NCBI GenBank assembly: GCA_943737045.1
Contig: CALSFV010000045.1
Span: 750,001-814,000, forward strand
Source of the DNA: Parapristionchus giblindavisi
Taxonomy: Eukaryota; Nematoda; Chromadorea; Rhabditida; Diplogasteridae
DNA length: 64,000 nucleotides
Direction of reading: 5' to 3'
Positions 54,010 through 64,000 of this stretch are shown here, piece by piece; position 1 is the stretch's first letter, and each line of letters opens with the position of its first letter. The notes under the pieces are model-generated. The model saw only the letters and a list, made by a program, of their open reading frames with translations. It had not been told where the DNA came from and did not search any database. A program made the position numbers and the translations under genes.

Positions 54010-54445
54010 GAAGCCGTTTGTGTAAGAGTCGGGCAAATCTGAGAGAGGGTTGGCACAGGCCAAAAATTTTAATGCCCTCAAAACTTGTGTATAGGGGTTA
54101 TCGACCTCGCTGATGAAGATGTGCATAGTCATTTTGGCTCCAGTGGTCCCGCAACGCCTGGGCGTGATTACGGTAACATCACGTTTTCAAGTCGTTCTCG
54201 GTCCATGGTTGAGCTAGAGGTATGAAAATTGGGCTCCTGGGTCAGAATTCGATGGAGATGATGGCTGTCTACATCATTAGTTTTGAAAAGCTTTCAAAAG
54301 GTTGATTAGTGGAAATTTTGATGGACACGGATGCGGGCATAGCGAGTATGACAGTTCGAACCGGCGTGAAGAGAGGATTCCAATGATGTATTATGAACCC
54401 ATACGTGCATTGCCATCTCAATATTGCCTCGATATAGTGAGCTGC
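54010..54445 (+). repeat. Left inverted-repeat arm of element 2
   Basis: The arm pairs with 54575-55000 from the terminal GCCGTTTGTGTAAGAGTC to GATATAGTGAGCTGC. Differences cluster in the outer 170 bp. The stretch around 54190-54270 is nearly identical between arms. Confidence 0.88.
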
Positions 54446-54574
54446 AAAATCACGAGGAGTTGTCTGCGTCTCTCTATTCCGCGCGCTCTCTCGGCACTCT
54501 CTCATTTCGCCGCGCTCTCTCGAGAGTGCAAGAGAGCGCGCGGAATTGAGAGAGTCCTCTTGTTTACCTCTATC
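54446..54574. other. Central spacer of element 2 with nested GC/CT-rich hairpin
   Basis: ATTCCGCGCGCTCTCT near 54476-54491 is exactly complementary to AGAGAGCGCGCGGAAT near 54531-54546, and a shorter CTCTCTCGAGAG palindrome lies between them. The fold would thus continue almost to the centre of the element. Confidence 0.75.
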
Positions 54575-55000
54575 GCAGCTCACTATATCGAGGCAATATT
54601 GAGATGGCAATGTACGTATGGGCTCATAATACATCATTGGCATCCTCTCGTCACGCCGGTTCGAACTGTCATACTCGCTATGCCCGCATCCGTGTCCATC
54701 AAAATTTCCACTAATCAATCTTTTGAAAACTTTTCAAAACTAATGATGTAGACAGCCATCATCGCCATCGAATTCTGACCCAGGAGCCCAATTTTCATAC
54801 CTCTAGCTCAACCATGGACCGAGAACGACTTGAAAACGTGATGTTACCGTAATCCGTCCCAGGCGTTACGGGACCACTGGGGCCAAAATAACTATGTCCA
54901 TCTTCATCAGCGGGGTCGATAACCTCTATACACAAGTTTTGAGGGTATTAAAATTTTTGGCCTGTGCCAACCCTTGTTCGACTCTTACACAAACGGCCTC
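54575..55000 (-). repeat. Right inverted-repeat arm of element 2
   Basis: This is the reverse complement of the left arm at about 95%. It lacks the roughly 10 extra bases present in the left arm just after GTAAGAGTCGGGCAAAT. Confidence 0.88.
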
Positions 55001-55004
55001 ATAT
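55001..55004. other. Right copy of probable ATAT target-site duplication of element 2
   Basis: ATAT follows the element directly and restores the satellite core (ATATATCGACG). See the left copy for the 2-bp TA alternative. Confidence 0.6.
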
Positions 55005-58000
55005 ATCGACGTGAACTGAGCTCTATCTTATTCAGAATTTTTTGCTCTTTCAAATGATATATAACAACATGGGTGTTGCTGAAAATCTATCTTGTCATGA
55101 ATTATTTTGAGCCAAATGTACACTTCGGTCAATGTAGCAGGTGTGAAAGCTTATAGATCGACGTGAACAGAGCTCTATCTTATTCAGCATTTTTTGCTCT
55201 TTCACCCAGTATATCATACGATGGGTTATCTTTGTAATTTTTTGTCTCATAACCTGTTTTGTTCTTATCAGAGTGAAAGTTACTTTTGTACTTCGGTCAA
55301 TGTAGCAGGTGTGAAAGCTTATATATCGACGTGGACTGAGCTCTATCTTATTCAGAATTTTTTTGCTCTTTCAAATGATATATAACAACATGGGTGTAGC
55401 TGAAAATCTATCTTGTCATGAATTATTTTGTGCCAAAATGTAAACTTCGGTCAATGTAGCAGGTGTGAAAGCTTATATAGCGACGTGAACTGAGCTCTAT
55501 CTTATTCAGAATTTTTTGCTCTTTCAAATGATATATAACAACATGGGTGTTGCTGAAAATCTATCTTGTCATGAATTATTTTGAGCCAAATGTACACTTC
55601 GGTCAATGTAGCAGGTGTGAAAGCTTATAGATCGGCGTGAAAAGAGCTCTATCTTATTCAGAATTTTTTGCTCTTTCACCCAGTATATCACACGATGGGT
55701 TATCTTTGTAATTTTTTGTCTCATAACCTGTTTTGTTCTTATCAGAGTGAAAGTTACTTTTGTACTTCGGTCAATGTAGCAGGTGTGAAAGCTTATATAT
55801 CGACGTCAACTGAGCTCTATCTTATTCAGAATTTATTGCTCTTTCAAATGATATATAACAACATGGGTGTTGCTGGAAATCTGTCTTGTCATGAATTATT
55901 TTGAGCCAAAATGTAAACTTCGGTCAATGTAGCAGGTGTGAAAGCTTATAAATCGACGTGAACAGAGCTCTATCTTATTCAGAATTTTTTGCTCTTTCAC
56001 CCAGTATATCACACGATGGGTTATCTTTGTAATTTTTTGTCCCATAACCTGTTTTGTTCTTATCAGAGTGAAAGTTACTTTTGTACTTCGGTCAATGTAG
56101 CAGGTGTGAAAGCTTATAAATCGACGTGAACAGAGCTCTATCCTATTCAGAATTTTTTGCTCTTTCACCCAGTATATCACACGATGGGTTATCTTTGTAA
56201 TTTTTTGTCCCATAACCTGTTTTGTTCTTATCAGAGTGAAAGTTACTTTTGTACTTCGGTCAATGTAGCAGGTGTGAAAGCTTATATATCGACGTGAACT
56301 GAGCTCTATCTTATTCGGAATTTTTTGCTCTTTCAAATGATATATAACAACATGGGTGTTGCTGAAAATCTATCTTGTCATGAATTATTTTGAGCCAAAT
56401 GTACACTTCGGTCAATGTAGCAGGTGTGAAAGCTTATAGATCGACGTGAACAGAGCTCTATCTTATTCAGCATTTTTTGCTCTTTCACCCAGTATATCAT
56501 ACGATGGGTTATCTTTGTAATTTTTTGTCTCATAACCTGTTTTGTTCTTATCAGAGTGAAAGTTACTTTTGTACTTCGGTCAATGTAGCAGGTGTGAAAG
56601 CTTATATATCGACGTGGACTGAGCTCTATCTTATTCAGAATTTTTTGCTCTTTCAAATGATATATAACAACATGGGTGTTGCTGAAAATCTATCTTGTCA
56701 TGAATTATTTTGAGCCAAAATGTACACTTCGGTCAATGTAGCAGGTGTGAAAGCTTATAGATCGACGTGAACTGAGCTCTATCTCATTCAGAATTTTTTG
56801 CTCTTTCAAATGATATATAACAACATGGGTGATGCTGAAAATCTATCTTGTCATGAATTATTTTGAGCCAAAATGTACACTTCGGTCAATGTAGCAGGTG
56901 TGAAAGCTTATAGATCGGCGTGAAAAGAGCTCTATCTTATTCAGAATTTTTTGCTCTTTCACCCAGTATATCACACGATGGGTTATCTTTGTAATTTTTT
57001 GTCTCATAACCTGTTTTGTTCTTAACAGAGTGAAAGTTACTTTTGTACTTCGGTCAATGTAGCAGGTGTGAAAGCTTATATATCGACGTCAACTGAGCTC
57101 TATCTTATTCAGAATTTATTGCTCTTTCAAATGATATATAACAACATGGGTGTTGCTGGAAATCTGTCTTGTCATGAATTATTTTGAGCCAAAATGTAAA
57201 CTTCGGTCAATGTAGCAGGTGTGAAAGCTTATAAATCGACGTGAACAGAGCTCTATCTTATTCAGAATTTTTTGCTCTTTCACCCAGTATATCACACGAT
57301 GGGTTATCTTTGTAATTTTTTGTCCCATAACCTGTTTTGTTCTTATCAGAGTGAAAGTTACTTTTGTACTTCGGTCAATGTAGCAGGTGTGAAAGCTTAT
57401 ATATCGACGTGAACTGAGCTCTATCTTATTCGGAATTTTTTGCTCTTTCAAATGATATATAACAACATGGGTGTTGCTGAAAATCTATCTTGTCATGAAT
57501 TATTTTGAGCCAAATGTACACTTCGGTCAATGTAGCAGGTGTGAAAGCTTATAGATCGACGTGAACAGAGCTCTATCTTATTCAGCATTTTTTTGCTCTT
57601 TCACCCAGTATATCACACGATGGGTTATCTTTGTAATTTTTTGTCTCATAACCTGTTTTGTTCTTATCAGAGTGAAAGTTACTTTTGTACTTCGGTCAAT
57701 GTAGCAGGTGTGAAAGCTTATAGATCGACGTGAACAGAGCTCTATCTTATTCAGAATTTTTTGCTCTTTCACCCATTATATCACACTATGGGTTATCTTT
57801 GTAATTTTTTGTCTCATAACCTGTTTTGTTCTTATCAGAGTGAAAGTTACTTTTGTACTTCGGTCAATGTAGCAGGTGTGAAAGCTTATATATCGACGTC
57901 AACTGAGCTCTATCTTATTCGGAATTTTTTGCTCTTTCAAATGATATATAACAACATGGGTGTTGCTGAAAATCTATCTTGTCATGAATTATTTTGAGCC

Positions 58001-61000
58001 AAAATGTACACTTCGGTCAATGTAGCAGGTGTGAAAGCTTATAGATCGACGTGAACTGAGCTCTATCTCATTCAGAATTTTTTGCTCTTTCAAATGATAT
58101 ATAACAACATGGGTGATGCTGAAAATCTATCTTGTCATGAATTATTTTGAGCCAAAACGTACACTTCGGTCAATGTAGCAGGTGTGAAAGCTTATAGATC
58201 GGCGTGAAAAGAGCTCTATCTTATTCAGAATTTTTTGCTCTTTCACCCAGTATATCACACGATGGGTTATCTTTGTAATTTTTTGTCTCATATCCTGTTT
58301 TGTTCTTATCAGAGTGAAAGTTACTTTTGTACTTCGGTCAATGTAGCAGGTGTGAAAGCTTATAGATCGACGTGAACAGAGCTCTATCTTATTCAGAATT
58401 TTTTGCTCTTTCACCCATTATATCACACTATGGGTTATCTTTGTAATTTTTTGTCTCATAACCTGTTTTGTTCTTATCAGAGTGAAAGTTACTTTTGTAC
58501 TTCGGTCAATGTAGCAGGTGTGAAAGCTTATATATCGACGTCAACTGAGCTCTATCTTATTCGGAATTTTTTGCTCTTTCAAATGATATATAACAACATG
58601 GGTGTTGCTGAAAATCTATCTTGTCATGAATTATTTTGAGCCAAAATGTACACTTCGGTCAATGTAGCAGGTGTGAAAGCTTATAGATCGACGTGAACTG
58701 AGCTCTATCTCATTCAGAATTTTTTGCTCTTTCAAATGATATATAACAACATGGGTGATGCTGAAAATCTATCTTGTCATGAATTATTTTGAGCCAAAAT
58801 GTACACTTCGGTCAATGTAGCAGGTGTGAAAGCTTATAGATCGGCGTGAAAAGAGCTCTATCTTATTCAGAATTTTTTGCTCTTTCACCCAGTATATCAC
58901 ACGATGGGTTATCTTTGTAATTTTTTGTCTCATAACCTGTTTTGTTCTTATCAGAGTGAAAGTTACTTTTGTACTTCGGTCAATGTAGCAGGTGTGAAAG
59001 CTTATAGATCGACGTGAACAGAGCTCTATCTTATTCAGCATTTTTTGCTCTTTCACCCAGTATATCATACGATGGGTTATCTTTGTAATTTTTTGTCTCA
59101 TAACCTGTTTTGTTCTTATCAGAGTGAAAGTTACTTTTGTACTTCGGTCAATGTAGCAGGTGTGAAAGCTTATATATCGACGTGGACTGAGCTCTATCTT
59201 ATTCAGAATTTTTTGCTCTTTCAAATGATATATAACAACATGGGTGTTGCTGAAAATCTATCTTGTCATGAATTATTTTGAGCCAAAATGTACACTTCGG
59301 TCAATGTAGCAGGTGTGAAAGCTTATAGATCGACGTGAACTGAGCTCTATCTCATTCAGAATTTTTTGCTCTTTCAAATGATATATAACAACATGGGTGA
59401 TGCTGAAAATCTATCTTGTCATGAATTATTTTGAGCCAAAATGTACACTTCGGTCAATGTAGCAGGTGTGAAAGCTTATAAATCGACGTGAACAGAGCTC
59501 TATCTTATTCAGAATTTTTTGCTCTTTCACCCAGTATATCACACGATGGGTTATCTTTGTAATTTTTTGTCCCATAACCTGTTTTGTTCTTATCAGAGTG
59601 AAAGTTACTTTTGTACTTCGGTCAATGTAGCAGGTGTGAAAGCTTATATATCGACGTGAACTGAGCTCTATCTTATTCGGAATTTTTTGCTCTTTCAAAT
59701 GATATATAACAACATGGGTGTTGCTGAAAATCTATCTTGTCATGAATTATTTTGAGCCAAATGTACACTTCGGTCAATGTAGCAGGTGTGAAAGCTTATA
59801 GATCGACGTGAACAGAGCTCTATCTTATTCAGCATTTTTTGCTCTTTCACCCAGTATATCATACGATGGGTTATCTTTGTAATTTTTTGTCTCATAACCT
59901 GTTTTGTTCTTATCAGAGTGAAAGTTACTTTTGTACTTCGGTCAATGTAGCAGGTGTGAAAGCTAATATATCGACGTGGACTGAGCTCTATCTTATTCAG
60001 AATTTTTTGCTCTTTCAAATGATATATAACAACATGGGTGTTGCTGAAAATCTATCTTGTCATGAATTATTTTGAGCCAAAATGTACACTTCGGTCAATG
60101 TAGCAGGTGTGAAAGCTTATAGATCGACGTGAACTGAGCTCTATCTCATTCAGAATTTTTTGCTCTTTCAAATGATATATAACAACATGGGTGATGCTGA
60201 AAATCTATCTTGTCATGAATTATTTTGAGCCAAAATGTACACTTCGGTCAATGTAGCAGGTGTGAAAGCTTATAGATCGGCGTGAAAAGAGCTCTATCTT
60301 ATTCAGAATTTTTTGCTCTTTCACCCAGTATATCACACGATGGGTTATCTTTGTAATTTTTTGTCTCATAACCTGTTTTGTTCTTATCAGAGTGAAAGTT
60401 ACTTTTGTACTTCGGTCAATGTAGCAGGTGTGAAAGCTTATAGATCGACGTGAACAGAGCTCTATCTTATTCAGAATTTTTTGCTCTTTCACCCATTATA
60501 TCACACTATGGGTTATCTTTGTAATTTTTTGTCTCATAACCTGTTTTGTTCTTATCAGAGTGAAAGTTACTTTTGTACTTCGGTCAATGTAGCAGGTGTG
60601 AAAGCTTATATATCGACGTCAACTGAGCTCTATCTTATTCGGAATTTTTTGCTCTTTCAAATGATATATAACAACATGGGTGTTGCTGAAAATCTATCTT
60701 GTCATGAATTATTTTGAGCCAAAATGTACACTTCGGTCAATGTAGCAGGTGTGAAAGCTTATAGATCGACGTGAACTGAGCTCTATCTCATTCAGAATTT
60801 TTTGCTCTTTCAAATGATATATAACAACATGGGTGATGCTGAAAATCTATCTTGTCATGAATTATTTTGAGCCAAAATGTACACTTCGGTCAATGTAGCA
60901 GGTGTGAAAGCTTATAGATCGGCGTGAAAAGAGCTCTATCTTATTCAGAATTTTTTGCTCTTTCACCCAGTATATCACACGATGGGTTATCTTTGTAATT

Positions 61001-64000
61001 TTTTGTCTCATAACCTGTTTTGTTCTTATCAGAGTGAAAGTTACTTTTGTACTTCGGTCAATGTAGCAGGTGTGAAAGCTTATAGATCGACGTGAACAGA
61101 GCTCTATCTTATTCAGCATTTTTTGCTCTTTCACCCAGTATATCATACGATGGGTTATCTTTGTAATTTTTTGTCTCATAACCTGTTTTGTTCTTATCAG
61201 AGTGAAAGTTACTTTTGTACTTCGGTCAATGTAGCAGGTGTGAAAGCTTATATATCGACGTGGACTGAGCTCTATCTTATTCAGAATTTTTTGATCTTTC
61301 AAATGATATATAACAACATGGGTGTTGCTGAAAATCTATCTTGTCATGAATTATTTTGAGCCAAAATGTACACTTCGGTCAATGTAGCAGGTGTGAAAGC
61401 TTATAGATCGACGTGAACTGAGCTCTATCTCATTCAGAATTTTTTGCTCTTTCAAATGATATATAACAACATGGGTGATGCTGAAAATCTATCTTGTCAT
61501 GAATTATTTTGAGCCAAAATGTACACTTCGGTCAATGTAGCAGGTGTGAAAGCTTATAGATCGGCGTGAAAAGAGCTCTATCTTATTCAGAATTTTTTGC
61601 TCTTTCACCCATTATATCACACTATGGGTTATCTTTGTAATTTTTTGTCTCATAACCTGTTTTGTTCTTATCAGAGTGAAAGTTACTTTTGTACTTCGGT
61701 CAATGTAGCAGGTGTGAAAGCTTATAGATCGACGTGAACAGAGCTCTATCTTATTCAGAATTTTTTGCTCTTTCACCCATTATATCACACTATGGGTTAT
61801 CTTTGTAATTTTTTGTCTCATAACCTGTTTTGTTCTTATCAGAGTGAAAGTTACTTTTGTACTTCGGTCAATGTAGCAGGTGTGAAAGCTTATATATCGA
61901 CGTCAACTGAGCTCTATCTTATTCAGAATTTTTTGCTCTTTCAAATGATATATAACAACATGGGTGATGCTGAAAATCTATCTTGTCATGAATTATTTTG
62001 AGCCAAAATGTACACTTCGGTCAATGTAGCAGGTGTGAAAGCTTATAGATCGGCGTGAAAAGAGCTCTATCTTATTCAGAATTTTTTGCTCTTTCACCCA
62101 GTATATCACACGATGGGTTATCTTTGTAATTTTTTGTCTCATAACCTGTTTTGTTCTTATCAGAGTGAAAGTTACTTTTGTACTTCGGTCAATGTAGCAG
62201 GTGTGAAAGCTTATAGATCGACGTGAACAGAGCTCTATCTTATTCAGAATTTTTTGCTCTTTCACCCATTATATCACACTATGGGTTATCTTTGTAATTT
62301 TTTGTCTCATAACCTGTTTTGTTCTTATCAGAGTGAAAGTTACTTATGTACTTCGGTCAATGTAGCAGGTGTGAAAGCTTATATATCGACGTCAACTGAG
62401 CTCTATCTTATTCAGAATTTATTGCTCTTTCAAATGATATATAACAACATGGGTGTTGCTGAAAATCTGTCTTGTCATGAATTATTTTGAGCCAAAATGT
62501 AAACTTCGGTCAATGTAGCAGGTGTGAAAGCTTATAAATCGACGTGAACAGAGCTCTATCTTATTCAGAATTTTTTGCTCTTTCACCCAGTATATCACAC
62601 GATGGGTTATCTTTGTAATTTTTTGTCTCATAACCTGTTTTGTTCTTATCAGAGTGAAAGTTACTTTTGTACTTCGGTCAATGTAGCAGGTGTGAAAGCT
62701 TATATATCGACGTGAACTGAGCAATATCTTATTCAGAATTTTTTGCTCTTTCAAATGATATATAACAACATGGGTGTTGCTGAAAATCTATCTTGTCATG
62801 AATTATTTTGAGCCAAAATGTACACTTCGGTCAATGTAGCAGGTGTGAAAGCTTATAGATCGACGTGAACTGAGCTCTATCTCATTCAGAATTTTTTGCT
62901 CTTTCAAATGATATATAACAACATGGGTGATGCTGAAAATCTATCTTGTCATGAATTATTTTGAGCCAAAATGTACACTTCGGTCAATGTAGCAGGTGTG
63001 AAAGCTTATAGATCGGCGTGAAAAGAGCTCTATCTTATTCAGAATTTTTTGCTCTTTCACCCAGTATATCACACGATGGGTTATCTTTGTAATTTTTTGT
63101 CTCATAACCTGTTTTGTTCTTATCAGAGTGAAAGTTACTTTTGTACTTCGGTCAATGTAGCAGGTGTGAAAGCTTATAGATCGACGTGAACAGAGCTCTA
63201 TCTTATTCAGAATTTTTTGCTCTTTCACCCATTATATCACACTATGGGTTATCTTTGTAATTTTTTGTCTCATAACCTGTTTTGTTCTTATCAGAGTGAA
63301 AGTTACTTTTGTACTTCGGTCAATGTAGCAGGTGTGAAAGCTTATATATCGACGTCAACTGAGCTCTATCTTATTCAGAATTTATTGCTCTTTCAAATGA
63401 TATATAACAACATGGGTGATGCTGAAAATCTATCTTGTCATGAATTATTTTGAGCCAAAATGTACACTTCGGTCAATGTAGCAGGTGTGAAAGCTTATAG
63501 ATCGGCGTGAAAAGAGCTCTATCTTATTCAGAATTTTTTGCTCTTTCACCCAATATATCACACGATGGGTTATCTTTGTAATTTTTTGTCTCATAACCTG
63601 TTTTGTTCTTATCAGAGTGAAAGTTACTTTTGTACTTCGGTCAATGTAGCAGGTGTGAAAGCTTATAGATCGACGTGAACAGAGCTCTATCTTATTCAGA
63701 ATTTTTTGCTCTTTCACCCATTATATCACACTATGGGTTATCTTTGTAATTTTTTGTCTCATAACCTGTTTTGTTCTTATCAGAGTGAAAGTTACTTATG
63801 TACTTCGGTCAATGTAGCAGGTGTGAAAGCTTATATATCGACGTCAACTGAGCTCTATCTTATTCAGAATTTATTGCTCTTTCAAATGATATATAACAAC
63901 ATGGGTGTTGCTGAAAATCTGTCTTGTCATGAATTATTTTGAGCCAAAATGTAAACTTCGGTCAATGTAGCAGGTGTGAAAGCTTATAAATCGACGTGAA
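55001..64000. repeat. Satellite array, right block (A-B and A-B-B mix), continuing past window end
   Basis: Same satellite and orientation. HORs visible from markers: a 2078-bp period (units starting near 58.40 and 60.48 kb, and 59.05 and 61.12 kb) and a 1452-bp period near the right edge (GTTACTTATGTAC at about 62.34 and 63.79 kb). The GGAAATCTGTC plus TTTATTGCTC pair recurs at about 55.85 and 57.13 kb. Variants absent or rare further left, such as TTGTCCCATAACC and ATTCGGAATTTT, are common here. The array is cut by the window edge, so its true length is unknown. Confidence 0.95.

Larger units (their letters stand above)
54010..55000. mobile_element. Foldback/long-TIR element 2 inserted in the satellite (991 bp)
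   Basis: This is a near-complete palindrome. It begins GAAGCCGTTTGTGTAAGAGT and ends with the reverse complement of GAGGCCGTTTGTGTAAGAGT. Arms of about 436 and 426 bp enclose a spacer of about 129 bp that contains its own hairpin. The arms are about 95% identical, by eye about 20 substitutions, mostly transitions, plus a 10-bp insertion in the left arm near 54040. It shares nothing visible with element 1 or with the satellite, and GC content is higher than its surroundings. No transposase is recognisable. It is probably a non-autonomous DNA transposon of unknown superfamily. Confidence 0.85.

Noticed and set aside
54269..54751. 149-codon gene in element 2
   Set aside because: The same sequence is read from both strands because the element is a palindrome. 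It has a TTG start and no recognisable domain. Kept only as an observation.
10114..55000. Common origin of the two foldback elements
   Set aside because: Termini, arms, loop, target duplication length and base composition all differ. They share only the long-palindrome form.
2458..63942. Dozens of 78-codon plus-strand and 90/92/105/146/148/202-codon minus-strand open frames
   Set aside because: They are repeated translations of the same satellite monomers, start at TTG, and exist because monomer lengths are multiples of three. One-base deletions break them freely, which argues against coding selection.
2159..64000. CRISPR array
   Set aside because: The repeats are contiguous 153/168-bp monomers with no unique spacers, in a eukaryotic context with no cas genes.

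Overview
This window is eukaryotic, almost certainly metazoan, and consists almost entirely of selfish and structural DNA. I see no host protein-coding gene, rRNA or intact tRNA. The non-LTR retrotransposon, the very long tandem satellite and the two inserted palindromic elements together suggest AT-rich heterochromatin (pericentromeric, subtelomeric or interstitial) of an animal, more likely an invertebrate. The species cannot be named from the sequence.

Layout. (1) Positions 1-2158 are the 3' part of a CR1/Jockey-superfamily non-LTR retrotransposon. It has an uninterrupted reverse transcriptase frame (to 2033), a short 3' UTR, and a terminal 8-bp tandem repeat at 2143-2158 that touches the satellite with no gap. 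(2) From 2159 to the right edge the window is one satellite array of roughly 370 monomers (estimated from length), broken only by two insertions. Every monomer starts with a shared core of about 83 bp, followed by one of two distal blocks. This gives a 153-bp type A or a 168-bp type B monomer. (3) A 1197-bp foldback element at 10114-11310 sits in the array with a 3-bp TGA target duplication. Its arms are more than 99% alike and each carries a tRNA-like segment. (4) A second, unrelated 991-bp near-perfect palindrome sits at 54010-55000, flanked by ATAT (or TA), with arms about 5% diverged.

The array is not uniform. From 2.2 to 21.4 kb it is an irregular mix of single A monomers and 321-bp A+B dimers, ending in a pure run of eight A monomers. 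From 21.4 to 33 kb dimers dominate, with nested higher-order repeats (HORs) of about 2399, 488 and 1115 bp. From 32.4 to 35.7 kb there are B-rich A-BBB blocks of 657 bp. From 35.7 to 45.5 kb the array is a strict 321-bp dimer organised in 2889- and 2566-bp super-repeats. From 45.5 to 54 kb A-B and A-B-B mixes give a 1130-bp HOR. From 55 kb to the end there are HORs of 2078 and 1452 bp. This is the expected trace of repeated local amplification at several scales.

Many small open frames of 78, 90, 146 or 202 codons occur on both strands. They arise because both monomer lengths are multiples of three and because TTG is counted as a start. I do not consider them genes. The only convincing protein-coding sequence is the reverse transcriptase.
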